Positions 50,787 through 63,940 of a stretch of DNA of 64,000 nt are shown here, in pieces; the stretch's first letter is position 1, and every line of letters begins with the position of its first letter. The DNA lies in contig NC_037680.1 of assembly GCF_003255815.1 (NCBI RefSeq), positions 19,482,347-19,546,346 of the forward strand, written 5' to 3'. This DNA is from Theropithecus gelada. Lineage: Eukaryota; Chordata; Mammalia; Primates; Cercopithecidae. A model generated the notes under the pieces. The model was not told the DNA's origin. It ran no database searches and worked only from the letters and a program-made list of their open reading frames with translations. The translations under genes were made by a program, and so were the position numbers.

Positions 50787-52349
50787 TCCTTCTGGTTGTT
50801 CTTAACTTAAATACCTAAATCTAAATGTCATTGTCCTACTTTTTTCACATGCAAAATGATTAAATTATAGGTCCTGGAAGAAATGTGTCTACTACCTGGA
50901 AATAAAGTGGCTGTGAAACTACTATAAACCTTTTCAGCCACTGAGATTTTATGAGCACTTTTACTTGCAAGGTGAGCTGGGATGGGGTAGAGGGAAATAA
51001 GTGTGGCAGATAATAATGTATTATGCAAATTTAATGATCATAAAACTGTTCAGGTGCAGATTAAAATTGTTTTATAATTATTCTTTCTGATGTTTAAATG
51101 TAAACAGTAGAGTGAGCATCACAAATGTGAATTATTCATTTGAGAGAGTCCAGGGTCCTATCCAGTAAATAAGATATGGTAGATCTGTTTAGTGGTTTGG
51201 GTTTAAATAATTTTAAACAGTGATAGAGTTTTCTTTGTGCTTCTACTTTCTCAAGATTGACAAATAATAAATGGAGAAGATGAAAATTCTCTAACTTATA
51301 CAAACATACTATTTTTCTGTATTAATTTTGAGATATACTTTTAGAAATTCTGACATGTTCATTAATGAAAAAAGGTATGATATTTCCAGTAATATTTACT
51401 TTTTCCTTAGATTTTAATGACTGAAAATTAATGTATGGCATATTCCTCATTCAGTAGTAACTAAAAAACTATCAAAATTTCAAATACAATTTAGTATTTA
51501 CAAGAAGCTTTACAGCCTTATTTTTTAAAGCTGAGTAAATTTGTATTATCAACTAAAGCAGATATTTTAATTTTTTTCATTTGTTATTTGTATTCTGATA
51601 GGCCAAATGTTATCAGATAACTCACTACAACTAAGAGACAATAGAAATAAAAGAAATAAAATTAGAAACCTCAACATAAGTCCTATATTAAGTCACTGAA
51701 TACTATTTCTAATATAAAATCTAGTTAGAAATTCATCTCAGAACAGATACTATGCATATGAAGGATGTAAACATTTTAAAAATCCAGATTTGTGCACTTT
51801 AGATGTTTTGAATTTTGATGTAAAAATCTAGATGTGTACACAACTTAATTATCTATGTGCTCTTATAGACACAGATATCATTACTAAAATAAGTGAAATT
51901 AGATAGAATGAAAAGAAGGACACTTTACTATAATTAATTACGTGTGAGCTATTTATACAAACTAATCCCACCATTTTTCTTTGACTTTATAAATTCATAC
52001 AAAAAAGATAAAATAAATGTGGCAAAATGTTAGTAATTAATTGAATCTTGGTGATGGGTGATTATTATAAGATCCTTTCACCTTATATATAGATTTCAAG
52101 ATTTTTAGAATAAAATAAAAATTTATGGGAAATGTTGAAAGCCTCAAAATATTTAATGTGAATCTCGTTAGATGCAAAGGTGATAGTTAAATCATTAAAT
52201 ATGGGCTCAAAAAGTTAATCATCATTTTTAAGGACCACAATCCATAAGAGATTTAATTTACTTATGTAAGAAAAATAAAGTTATTGTAAGAATCTGCCCA
52301 TTAGCACATCAAAAGTAACAGTTTTTTTTAATTATCAGCAGTAACTACA

Positions 52350-52975
52350 GGTGATATTTATTAAGCACTTGGGTGCACTAGAACTAGGCCAGTGGGAGAG
52401 GCAATTTATATATTTTATTTTATATTCTTAAAAACTCTATTGTGCAGTAGTAGTGATATGGTTTGTCTCCATGTCTCCACCCAAATTTCATGTTGAATTG
52501 TAATCTCCAGTGTTGAAGGAGGGATCTGGTGGGAGGGGATTGGATCATGGGAGCGGATTTCTCCCTTGCTATTCTCCTGCTAGTGAGCGAGTTCTCACGA
52601 GATCTGGTTGTTTTAAAGTGTGTAGCACTTCCCTCCTATACTCCGTCTCTCCTGCTGCCATGTGAAGAAATGTTTGCTTCCTTTTTGCCCTTCTGCCAGT
52701 AAGTTTTCTCAGGCTTCCCCAGCCATGTCTCCTGGACGCCCTATGGAACTGTGAGTCAATTAAACATTTTTTCTTTATACATTACCCAGTCTCAGATAGT
52801 TCTTTAGGGCAGTGTAAGAATGGACAAATACAAGTAAAGTTCATTTTGTAGATGAGGAAACTAAGATGTGGAAAATTTAAGTAACTTGGCAAAAGAGGGG
52901 TAGAAAAAAACTAGTAATTAAAAGTACTGGTATTTGAATCTTAGCTCTCTCCGGAGTGTGCTCTCTGGCCGTGTG
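52350..52975 (+). repeat. MIR interrupted by an MST/THE1 LTR
   Basis: tatttattaagcacttgggt before, and ttttgtagatgaggaaacta after the LTR, are two halves of one MIR. Confidence 0.65.
52454..52832 (+). mobile_element. Solo LTR of MST/THE1 type (ERVL-MaLR)
   Basis: Begins tgatatggtttgtctccatg, contains gcttccccagccatg and tgtgagtcaattaaac, and ends near ggacaaataca. The 5-bp flanks are agtag and agtaa. Confidence 0.85.
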
Positions 52976-53126
52976 ATACCCTTCCACCATGGGATGACAC
53001 CAGATGCCAGTGCCATGCTCTTGAATTTTCCAGCCTCCAGAACCATGAGCCAGCTAAACTTATTTTCTTTGTAAATTACCAAGTCTGTAGTATTTCGTCA
53101 TAGCAACAAAAACCAGACTAAGACAG
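52960..53126 (+). mobile_element. MaLR LTR 3' fragment
   Basis: Has the 3' LTR blocks gatgccagtgccatgctctt, cagcctccagaaccatgagc and a final accagactaagaca. Confidence 0.7.
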
Positions 53127-53714
53127 TAAGTACATGGAGCTAATAAAAATAAACATGAGATGTGAAGGTATGAGAAAAACTTTTAACAAACAAACCCTTA
53201 ACTAATGCTGAGATGTGGTTAAGTTTGGGGAAAAGTAGTCAATGTTGCCTAAAAATGATGATGACTATCATTTTTAAGAGAAAAGTTATATGACCAGTTG
53301 TCCATATAAAACTGCATTTGCTTAATTAACAGAGAAACGTGAAAAGTACATTTAATAAATCTTTCATTTACAGACATTCAGTAGACACAGAAAAAAGAAT
53401 AAACAGAGCTGCTATGTGGGCTGTAGTTTCACAGGTACTGACTATATATCTAAAGCCTATTTTATAGCTGCTTACTATAGTTAAGTCTCTATTCGGTGTA
53501 ACAGCATTACATATTGTACTTTTTCCAGAATTCCACTCAAGCACTAGGTTCCTAATTTTTATTTCATAGACTACATCATTCAGAAGAAAAGGGTTGATAT
53601 TTGGCAAAAATAAATAAATCAAATAAATACTCCTTTTGGGAGTTTTTCCCTTTGAGTTGAGTTGGATGCTATCCTGCTAAAGCTCAGTGTAATTACGACA
53701 AATAGAAAAGGTGG

Positions 53715-53861
53715 TCATCGCTTGAACCCAGGAGGTGGAGGCTGCAGTGAGCCAAGATCGCACCACTGCACTCCAGCCTGCGTGACACAGCAAGAGTCTG
53801 ACTCAAAAAAGAAAAAAAAAAAAAAAAAGAAAGAAAGAAAGAAAAAGAAAGAAAGAAAAAA
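53715..53861 (+). mobile_element. 5'-truncated Alu with a GAAA-expanded tail
   Basis: Only the end of the right monomer remains. agaaaaggtgg repeats flank it (53704 and 53862). The tail has become a GAAA/AAAAG repeat. Confidence 0.92.
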
Positions 53862-54307
53862 AGAAAAGGTGGCTATTCAGAATATGGTTTTGGCTTAACT
53901 GTTGCCTCACAGCTCGATATACTCTATTACAATACTCTTGATTATTCATTTTTTTAGATAGCATTTATAATGCTAAACAAGTATATTCCTGGGTAATATC
54001 ATTCTAAATTTGTATTTCTGACTAATCTAGTTTAAATACTTAAGAAACTAATGCCACAGTTACACAGTTCTCAGCTTTTCTTGAGTTAAAATCTCATAGT
54101 TAGTGTTATGGGAGGATACAGCATTAGGATATTGATAGCTTTGACATGGTTTTCTGCACTGAGTATGTCAATAGACATTTCACTAGTAATATTATCTTAT
54201 TTTCCATTCTTTATCTCCCCAGATTTACTTTAAAAATCTAAATGCTATCTTAAAATATTACTTTATGCCCAGCAATCACTGAAATTTATTATTTAAAAAT
54301 GACTATA

Positions 54308-54622
54308 GGCCAGGCGTGGTGGCTGACATCTGTAATCCCAGCATTTTGGGAGGCCGAGGCAAGCAGATCACCTAAGGTCAGGAGTTTGAAACCAGCCTGA
54401 TCAACATGATGAATCCCCATCCCTACTAAAAATACCAAAATAGCTGGGCATGGTGGTGGGTGCACGTAATCCCAACTACTCGGGAGACTGAGGCAGGAGA
54501 ATCCCTTGAACCCGGGAGGCGGAAGCTGCAGTGAGCCATGATCATGCTATTGCACTCCAGCCTGGGAGACAGAGCAAGACTCCGTCTAAAAATAATCATA
54601 AAAAATAAATAAAATAAAATAA
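54308..54622 (+). mobile_element. Alu
   Basis: Starts ggccaggcgtggtggctgac, has both monomers and an ATAAA-rich tail. Confidence 0.92.
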
Positions 54623-56190
54623 AAGTTGTAAAGTCTTTATTCATATTTTCAAAAGTAAAAAATAAGATATAGAATGCAATCACCAAATTATGTTATTACT
54701 TTTATGAAGGAGTCAAGATTAGAGTAACAGGAGCTGAGAATTGATTTACTTGAGTTATAAAGTATTTATATATTGATTTGAAGGAAATACCTGAACAATC
54801 AATGATCCATTAAGGTTAACTTATCCCTCACTCTATGGCTATGTTTGGAAAGGTAATCCCCTAAAACTTTAAAGTTTACAAACATATCAAATCAAACATT
54901 AAATCCTACTATCTTTTTCTTTTTAATATATTTAAGACACTCCCATTTTTTAAAATAATTATTGGTGCCATTATCCCAAATAAAGGCTCATATCCCATCA
55001 CACCAGTAATACTGCAAAATTATTCTAACTTGTCACCTTATTTTTAATCCCCTCCAATCTCTTTTATATTAGTCAGAATTGCTGCAGAAAATAGAAAACA
55101 TATCTTTAAGTCATAATTGAAGAGGGTATAATAAAGAATTATTTACAGAGATGGGCATGCAAAGGTACAAATAATGCATTGCTTTTTACTAGGTCTGTTA
55201 CCAGAAGCTAGTGAAAAATGCAGCTGAGGTGAATAAAGCCATCCAACAAGAGCAGTGGCCTTTAGTAGATAGACTCAGGCACTGCTAAATCATTACAGTT
55301 GAGCATAGATGGAAGGGAGATGGATAAATATTCTGACTTCTTTTTCTGTCCACTATCTAATGTCCTTGCAATGCAATTCATGGAGGAAATTCAACTTGAT
55401 GTGGGAAGGTAAAAGAACCTGGGTGAGGTAGTCCACATAAGTCAGCTTTCCAGCACAGGAAGAGGGCAAAGAGGCAAAGCCAGGATAACTAGAACTCCCA
55501 CTAATTGATATTTCTCATATCTTTTCATCTAACATATATCTTCCCAGATCCAAAACCATCCATGACACCCATTCCCTGGGTAATATGGTGCAAACTATCT
55601 AGCTTAACTAAAACACTATCTGTCTTCAAAAGAGAGAACCAAGTACACTCATTTGATCCCCTCTTTTGAGAGACCCTGACACTAATAATTTGCCCTGATA
55701 TTTTTCTAGAAGAATAAGAGCACAACAAGATATGTAGAGAAGATAGGGTGTGACTTAAAGTAACATAGTGTGAAAAACAAAAAGAAAGTGATGATAAAGA
55801 AAAACAATTAGCACTGAAAAAATGGGGTGAGGTTAAACAGAGGCTATGAAAAACTATAGTCTGGTAAACAGGTGATAAAATTAGATGGCGGCAGAAAGTG
55901 ATTTAACGCGACAAAGAAAGTGGAAGATTCATGACAGCAGTCAGTGGGAGGGTGGGTGGATAATGGTTTCTAGCTGATGAAGAGTGACAAAGAGTGGGTA
56001 GGTGGGAAGATGGCCAAGGTAGACTAATCTCCAGAGAAGCATCATTGAGCCAGAGCCTTAGTTAAAAGCACCTGGGGAAAAAAGATCATGCTTTATATAA
56101 CCTTATGGCCAAGGACATTTGTTCTTTGCTAATAATTATGTATGTCTCCTTTGGTGTTACTGTGCAAACCATTTTAAAAAAATTATTTCC

Positions 56191-56484
56191 GGCCGGGCGC
56201 GGTGGCTCACGCCTGTAATCCCAGCACTTTGGGAGGCCGAGGCGGGCGGATCACAAGGTCAGGAAATCGAGACCACGGTGAAACCCCATCTCTACTAAAA
56301 ATACAAAAAAAAATTAGCCGGGTGCGGTGGTGGGCGCCTGTAGTCCCAGCTACTCAGGAGGCTGAGGCAGGAGAATGGCGTGAACCCAGGAGGCGGAGCT
56401 TGCAGTGAGCCGAGATGGCGCCACTGCACTCCAGCCTGGGCAACACAGCGAGACTCCCTCTCAAAAAAAAAAAAAAAAAAAAAA
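56191..56484 (+). mobile_element. Young AluY, probably the AluYd group
   Basis: CpG-rich copy flanked by identical aaaaaaattatttcc (56176-56190 and 56478-56492). After gagacca it lacks 12 bases that other AluYs have (tcctggctaaca), at element positions 86-97. As I recall, that deletion defines AluYd. Confidence 0.9.
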
Positions 56485-56989
56485 TTATTTCCTAAAACTT
56501 ACAACGAGCAGCTCTTAAGTGTTTTGTTTAATTTTTGCCTCTGTGAACATTTTGCCTGTTTACTCTTTAATGCCATCCTACTTGATAGTAACAAACAGTA
56601 TCACAAATAAAATTTAGGCAACAAGGTTCAAAATCAATTTTTCAAAAAAAAAAAAATAAAAGCATTAAGAAATGACAGGAACATGAAGGATGGCCAACAT
56701 TTCCAACTGTTATGATAGAATATTGAAAGTTTATTTTTCTGATATTAAATATCATAGTCCTTCACTGAGACCTTGCTGGGATGGAAAGTAGTTTTTCCTT
56801 TTAGTATATGTCATAGTGCAGGAAAATCAGAACTGAGAGTGCCTGAAAGTAGATTATATGCTAACTTTTGAATAGTGATATTGATCAAATGTCCAAAATA
56901 AACTTGTATCCCTCCTTAGTGTAGTAGTTTATACTGGGACACTTAAATAAGTGTAATACATAATGTCAAAGCATAGAAATTAATACTGT

Positions 56990-57311
56990 GGCTAAGAGTG
57001 GCGGCTCACACCTGTAATCCCAGCATTTTAGGAGGCCAAGAAGGGTGGATCACCTTAGGTCAGCAGTTTGAGACCAGTCTGGCCAATATGGTGAAATATC
57101 ATCTCTACTAAAAATATAAAAATTAGTCAGGCATGGTGGTGCATGCCTGTAGTCTCAGTTACTCGGGAGGCTGGGGCAGAATAGCTTGAGACCAGGAGGC
57201 AGAGGTTGCAGTGAGGCAAGATCGTGCCACTGCACTTCAGCCTGAGCAACAGAGTGAGACATTGTCTCAAAAATAAGCAAATAAATAAATAAAACAAAAC
57301 AAAATAAAAAA
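56990..57311 (+). mobile_element. Alu (older type)
   Basis: Flanked by agaaattaatactgt and agaaatccatactgt; tail rich in AAATA and AAAAC. Confidence 0.92.
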
Positions 57312-58060
57312 AGAAATCCATACTGTATTTCGAAATCTTTTTCAGATTTAAGCCATTATTAGAGCTGAAGGCATCCATGGCCCATTATTTTCTAGTATTT
57401 CTTGCCTCGTGTTGTCTACATTCTCATTTCAAATAATATGTACTCTCCATATATATTAGGAGTATTAGATTTAATACCATTTAATCCCTTCCTGTCTCTT
57501 ACCTATTTTTAAATTGTTTATAATAGAAGGTCAAATATAGCTATTTCAATATTTACTATCTAAAGAGTATTCCTGTTAATGAATGTGAAGTTTTATAAAG
57601 CAGACTCTCTAAACTGTTGTATACTCTTTTGAAAACAAGACTGACTAAAAATACATTAGTAGGATGATGAAAATTCTCTCTAACCTGTCAAGTAAACAAA
57701 GCAACATTGCTTCATGTACTCGGTAAAGCATATTCCTTTTGCTTCAAAACTTTCTGGGCCCTTCTGCTGGTGATAAAGCCGTCACAGTACATGGAAATGT
57801 GATAGTCTGAACCGGACTATAAGTACTTACTGTAAGAATTATTATATTCAACCCACATATACATAAGGAATTTCTTTGTTAGAGAGTCTTAACAAAAAAC
57901 AGAAGCCTTTGAGAAGCATTTGCCTCTGGGACAGATATCAAGTATAGTTATTTACATGAGTTTAGTATCTGGTCTTCTCATAGTCCTGCAATGATAAATA
58001 CATTTCTAAAACAAAAATGTAAAAGAGTGTAACATATCACAAGCATTTTCAATGCTTGTT

Positions 58061-58446
58061 TGCATTAGATCATTCTTGCATTTCTATAAATAAATACCTG
58101 AGACTGGGTAATTTATAAAGAAAAGAGGCTTAATTGGCTCATGGTTCTTCAGGCTTTACAAGAAGCATGGTGCTGGCATCATCTGTTAGGCCTCTAGGGA
58201 GGCGTCAAGAAGCTTATAATCATGACAGAGGAAGAAGGGGGACCAGACACATCACATGGCAAAACAGGAGCAAGAAGCAGGTGGGGAGGTGCCACACACC
58301 TTTAAATGGCCACTATCATGAAGACAGCACAAGCCATAAGGGATCTGCCCCCATGACTCACCACCTCCCACCAGGCCCCAACTCTAGCACTGGCAGTTAT
58401 GATTCAACAAGAGATTTGGGCAGGAACAAATATCCCAACTATATCA
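58061..58446 (-). mobile_element. MST-type solo LTR, same strand as LRP1B
   Basis: Antisense blocks ctgagactgggtaatttata, gaagcatggtgctggcatca and ccaccaggccccaactctag, ending caactatatca. Probably an MSTA/MSTB LTR. Confidence 0.88.
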
Positions 58447-58813
58447 GTGTTCCAGGTAGTCCCAGCAAAAGGGAAGAGTAAGTGAGAGAATTGGTAGAAC
58501 AGTGCTTCTCTGTCCTAGATTCAATCTCAGCCAAATTCCTGTTAAGAAATGTTAGAAAAGTCACTGAATACATAGAACCCCTATTCTATGAATAAGAACA
58601 ATGCACAATAGTCTGCCAAAACAACATGCCTAAATTAGGAAGTAACTGAACCTGATGTAAACCTACTGATCCCTAATCTACTTATTCTTTTCGCATACTC
58701 CACCACCTTGTATTTGGAATAGATGAAGTTGTTGAAAATGATTGAAAACTCAAATGAGGGTAATACTTAAAATGTCCCCATGTTTACAAGCATGTGGAAC
58801 ACATGACATTTGC

Positions 58814-58835
58814 AAAAAAAAAAAAAAAAAAAAAA
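58814..58835 (+). repeat. Poly-A tract
   Basis: A 22-base A run in unique sequence. Confidence 0.9.
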
Positions 58836-59195
58836 CCCTAAACATATATGCAAATTTAATGTATTCAAAGGACAAAACTGAAAGGCATGATTGACACTGA
58901 AATTCTAAGACATTTTAGAAATGGCAGTTAATTTCAATTTATTTTACTGGTTTAGAAACATTTCTATAGTAACTGAATTGTATTTTGCTCCCTTCCATTA
59001 ACTTTTATTGTATTGTAAACAGCAGCACATCAACACTGTGGGCCTAAAATTGTCTACTGTTTGTAATGGACTGTGAATGATAGAATTTTTTTTCAAAAGT
59101 ACTAAAATGCAATATCTTACCAAGAAAGAAACACTCTAGAATATTATAAAACAGTGGAGGTGGTTGGTGGGAAGTATTCTTTCAACTTCCTCTTC

Positions 59196-59218
59196 TTTTT
59201 TTTTTTTTTTTTTTTTTT
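59196..59218 (+). repeat. Poly-T tract
   Basis: A 23-base T run in unique sequence. Confidence 0.9.
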
Positions 59219-60277
59219 GGTGGGCTACAGTGGACATTTAAATTTTCTAAAAATCCAAATGCAAGAGCTATTGGGTTTCGGAATATGTGAACACAAAATA
59301 TTCTATTTGTCTCTTTCAGTGTTTTTATTTATGTCTTCAGAACAAACTCTTAAAACATATTTTACACCATTTCATCAGTAACATGCTGAGATCTAGATTC
59401 CTTTTTCCAACATTAATTAGACTAACACTGCATGGGTTATGATTTAGATTTTTAAATCCAAACACAGAACTGCCCTCTTACAACACAAACTGGATTCCCA
59501 GAACAATAAACAAACAATAGAGTTAGACTACAATACTGACACTTTAATATGAGGCTCTGCAGGTCTAGAAGTACAGAAACAGTTATCCTTTAAATGACGA
59601 GCTGTAGTGAACATAATTGCTAGAAATTCTAAACAATTTTGCTCACGAAATATAAAAGAGTTCAGTGGTAACTATAGTTCAGAATCATACCCAACTATTA
59701 CTCTTCAGAGAAAATTAACAGTTAGAGTATAATTTTTTCCAGTATGCTGGATAAAATATGTACATAACCAACTGACTTAACACAAGGTTAAATCATTTTT
59801 TGATACACAGAAGAGTATCCTGAAAAAAACGATTTATTGGAACATATAAACTTAAAAACTCAAGGTCAAACATAACTTTTTCTTAGTTCACCCTTTTGTT
59901 ATTACTATTCACACAGTATTTTCAGCCTTTTCTTTTCCAAAATACTACCTCTCTGCCTAAGATATCTGAAGTTCAATGGCACAAGCAACCAAAATTGAAA
60001 AGAAGTAAATCTGAATTTATTTACTTTGATACAAGTGGTCAAAAATAAATTCCAGTCAAAATATAATTTTCTAATATTTAACTTTCTTTTCATTAAATGG
60101 AAAATGAAATATCTAAGCTAAGGTATATATATACAATGTTATTTCTAAAATTTTTCTCAGGAGATATTTTTATCTTATGTTAATACACAACCCGTTCAGA
60201 GAAGGCTGTAGGTAGGGAATATAGTAGTTACTTTAACATAGCAAACTCTAATATGCAAATATCCCACTAAATCATGG

Positions 60278-60961
60278 TGCTATGGCCTTAATGTTGGTGT
60301 CTCCCCAAAATTCATATGTTGACACCTAATATCTTATATAACAATATTAGGCCTGGTGCAGTGGCTCATGCCTGTAATCCCAGCACTTTGGGAAGTCAAT
60401 GCGGGTGGAGCACTTGAGGTCAGGAGTTCAAAACCAGCATGGCCAACATGGTGAAACCCCATCTCTAGTAAAAATTAAAACAAAAACAAAATTTGCCGGG
60501 CGTGGTGGCAGGAGCCTATAATCCCAGCTACTTGGGAGGCTGAGCCAGGAGAATTGCTTGAACCCAGGAGGCAGAGGTTGCAGTGAGTCGAGATCAAACC
60601 ACTGCACTCCCTGCCTGGGAGACAGAGGGAGACTTCACCTCAAAAAAAAAAAAAAAAAAAGAAAAGAAAAAAAAAAAAGTCTCAAAAGGTAGAGGTGGAG
60701 GCTTTGAGAAGTGATTGTCATGAGGGTTCTACCCTCATGAGTGAAACTAGTGACCTTATATAAATGGCCCCAGGGAACTGCCATGTGAGGATACAGCAAG
60801 AAAGCATCTGTGAAGCAGACCCAGCACTCACCTGACACCAACTCTGCTGGTACCTTAGTCTTGAACTTCCCTGCCTCCAGAACTGGAGTAATACATTTCT
60901 GCTGTGTCTAAATTACCTAGTCTAATGTATTTTGTTGTAGCAGCCTGAACAAAGTAAGAGA
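60278..60961 (+). repeat. 5' LTR of the MaLR provirus
   Basis: LTR sequence 60278-60349 and about 60682-60961, split by an Alu. The end reads caaagtaagaga where the 3' copy has cagactaagaca. Confidence 0.8.
60350..60681 (+). mobile_element. Alu inside the 5' LTR
   Basis: Starts ggcctggtgcagtggctcat and has a long A-rich tail with GAAAA interruptions. Confidence 0.92.
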
Positions 60962-62714
60962 AATACGTACTGAGAAATGAGGTTGTCATTACATCACGTA
61001 CTGTAAATGTGAAGTAGCTTTGGAACTGGGTAATGGGTAGTGGCTGGAAGAGTTTTGAGGTACATTGCCATAGAAGGACCTTAAGAGCAAATGTGGTGAG
61101 AGTTGACAAGAGGAAAGCTATAGAGGAAACCGTAATGTTCTTAGAGATTATATGCGTGATTGTGATCAGAACGTTGGTAGCAATACAGATCATAAAGGCC
61201 ATACTGATGAAGCTTCAAATGGGAATGAGGAACATGTTTTGTGTGTTTGTTAAAAAAAAAAAGAAAAGAAAATAAAAAAAGAAAATGACACAGAAATTGG
61301 TAGAACTGTGTTTGCATCCTATTGTTTTGTAGAAAGCAGAGCTTAACAGCAATAAAATAGGATATCTTCCAAAAGAAATCTCTAAGTGTTAAAGGAGGTA
61401 CTTGGCTTTTTTGCACTGCTTATAGTTAAATGCAAGAAGAGAGAAAGGAATTACGAATGGAATATATAACTAAAATGAAAGCAGAAAAAGATTTGGAAAA
61501 TCCTCATCCTGGCCGTCTTGTAAAGAATGAACAAGCATGTGAGAGAGAGAATATCAAGGGTGTGGCCAAGGGATCATTTGATAAAGAGATTAGTATAGTG
61601 GAAGCCAGGTGCTGTTTATCAGGAAAATGTAAGAATGACCTCAGAAGCATTTTGGAGGTCTTCAAGGCTACCCCATCCATTACAGGCCCAGAATGCCAGA
61701 GGCGGGGGAGCAGAACAATTTCAAGGCTCTTCTCCCCATCTTTCAGTGTGGTGCTCTTTAGCCAGCCTAGCTGTGGTGCAAGCAGGCCCAGATGCAACTC
61801 AGGCTGTCCTTTTGGAAGTCAAATATAGTAAGTCTTAGTGATGTTCACATACTGGAATTTCCACTACGGCACAGAGTGAACATGAAGCAAGGGTCTGGCT
61901 GCCTCGATCTAAATTTCAAAAAAAATGCCACAGACAGCCTTGGGGTTGGGGTAGACAGCTGCCACAGGGGTGGGGCCACAGTAAGAACTCCTGTTATCGG
62001 TGCAATGAATAATAGAACCATGGAGTTGGGCTACTGCGGTGTCCCTTACAGGGCAAGGGCAAGGCCAAGCAGAGCTATGGGGGTGGAGTCACCCAGAAAC
62101 CCCAGACTGCTAGAGCCACCAGCTTCCAAATTCAGCCTGGTAGAGCCACAGGCATGAGATTCCAACCCGTGAGAGGTGGAAAATGGGCTACACCCAGCAA
62201 AATGATGGAGGCAGGCCCCCCTGGAACTTTTGGGGTCCAACAGCCACACCTGTGTATCCAGAAGGCAAAATTTAGAGGATTTTATTCAAGAATATTAAAG
62301 CTTTCTCTATAGCTTTCCTCTTCTTGTGAGCTCTCACCAGATATGCTCTTAAGAAAAGATTATACTGGAGCCTTAAGATTTATTTTTTTCCATTTTGGTT
62401 TTGGTGTTTGGTCAGGATCTATTGCCTCTTTCTTCTTTCTTATTTCTCCCTTTTGGAATGGAAGTGTTTATCCTATGCCCAGCACACCATTGTATTTTGG
62501 AAGCAGATAACATGTTTGATTTTACAGGTTCACAGCAGGAGAATGATAAATTATGTCTTAAGTTTCACTCATATCTGATTTACATAAGATATAGATGAGA
62601 CTATAGACTTCTGAGTTAGTGCTGGAACAAGTTAAGAATTTGGGGGCTATTGAGATCAAATAAGTGTATTTTTCACATAAGAAGGACATGAATTTGGGGG
62701 GTCCAAGGATAGAA

Positions 62715-63056
62715 TGCTATGGTCTGAATGTTGACATCCCTCCAAATTCATATATTGGAACCCAATACCCAATGTGATAGTACTAAGAGGTGGGCCTTTG
62801 GGAAGTGATTAAGCCATGAGGACTCTATCCTTATAAATGGGAATGGTGCCCTTATAAAAGAAACTCAAAGGAGCTCACTAGTCCCTTCTACCGTGAGAGG
62901 ACACAGCAACAAGGCACCATCTATGAAACAGACAGTGAGCTCTTTACTAGACACTGATTCTACTGGCACCTTCATTGATCATGGATTACAGAAATGTAAG
63001 CAATAAATTGTCCATCCAATAGTATTCTGTTAAAGCATCCCAGACAGACTAAGACA
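62715..63056 (+). repeat. 3' LTR of the MaLR provirus
   Basis: A 342-bp LTR. A purine-rich stretch (aatttggggggtccaaggat) precedes it, as expected for the plus-strand primer site. Confidence 0.82.
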
Positions 63057-63734
63057 CAGTATAAACATTTTAAAGCAACATCATTGCTCTTTTCATTTTG
63101 AAAAAGACACAAAAAATGTTTGGATTTACCGAGATACATGCTTCATTTTATAGTAATTATATTCTAGTGGCTTTGTTTTTGTGTGTTTTTTCCTCATATA
63201 TTATGCAATTTACCTGTCCAATATTTAAATCAATCCGAAAGATTTCAGGTGTGGATACAACTTTATTTGTGTAAGTGTACACTTATGCTATAACTATTAA
63301 TATTAGAGGCTTTAACAAGCAGGTTTCACTTCTTGGGGGGGGGCGGAGCAAGATGGCCGAATAGGAACAGCTCCAGTCTCCAACTCCCACCGCGAGCAAC
63401 ACAGAAGACCGGTGATTTCTGCATTTTCAACTGAGGTACTGGGTTCATCTCACTAGGGAGTGCCCGACGATCGGTGCTGGTCAGCTGCTGCAGCCCGACC
63501 AGCGAGAGCTGAAGCAGGGCGAGGCATCGCCTCACCTGGGAAGCGCAAGGGGGAAGGGAATCCCTTTTCCTAGCCAGGGGAACTGAGACACACAACACCT
63601 GGAAAATCGGGTAACTCCCACCCCAATATTGCGCTTTAAGCAAACAGGCACACCAGGAGATCATATCCCACACCTGGCCGGGAGGGTCCCACGCCCACGG
63701 AGCCTCCCTCATTGCTAGCACAGCAGTCTGTGAT

Positions 63735-63779
63735 CTACCAGCAAGGCAGCAGCGAGGCTGGGGGAGGGGCGCCCGCCAT
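63735..63779 (-). pseudogene. L1 ORF0 start with early stop
   Basis: The antisense ATG at 63779 begins MAGAPPPASL, matching the primate L1 ORF0 N terminus. The frame then meets TAG at 63735-63737, codon 15. The longer minus-strand ORF across 63326-63838 is in another frame. Confidence 0.7.
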
Positions 63780-63940
63780 TGCTGAGGCTTAAGTAGGTAA
63801 ACAAAGCTGCTGGGAAGCTCCAACTGGGTGGAGCTCACAGCAGCTCAAGGAAACCTGCCTGTCTCTGTAGACTCCACCTCTGGGGACAGGGCACAGCTAC
63901 ACAACAACAACAACAACAACAAAAAAGCAGCAGAAGCCTC
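63735..63940 (-). promoter_or_regulatory. Region of the L1 antisense promoter
   Basis: In L1PA/L1HS the antisense promoter lies roughly 400-600 nt into the 5' UTR (family knowledge). Here that interval would fire on the minus strand, the coding direction of LRP1B. Activity of this copy is not shown by sequence. Confidence 0.35.

Larger units (their letters stand above)
60278..63056 (+). mobile_element. Complete MaLR provirus: LTR, internal region, LTR
   Basis: Two LTRs of the same family start tgctatggccttaatgttgg and tgctatggtctgaatgttga. They lie at 60278-60961 (enlarged by an Alu) and 62715-63056, in the same orientation. The 1.75 kb between them follows THE1/MST internal sequence in order (for example ggctggaagagttttgaggt, gaggtcttcaaggctacccc, ctcccttttggaatggaagt, gattttacaggttcacagca). 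Class III-related, non-coding apart from gag-like traces, and long dead. Confidence 0.83.

Noticed and set aside
55060..55450. Possible unclassified repeat beginning ttagtcagaattgctgcag
   Set aside because: The opening resembles common LTR or LINE ends, but I could not follow a family through the rest, so no feature is called.
58134..58481. 115-codon plus-strand ORF
   Set aside because: It is the antisense reading of an MST-type LTR, with no domain or start context.
61430..62157. ORFs of 121-132 codons on the plus strand
   Set aside because: They fall in the MaLR internal region, which carries only decayed gag-like traces; no intact retroviral motif is visible.
63326..63838. A 170-codon minus-strand ORF, the longest in the window
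   Set aside because: It is an open frame in the antisense of the GC-rich L1PA 5' UTR. It is not the ORF0 frame, runs past the L1 border and has no known domain.
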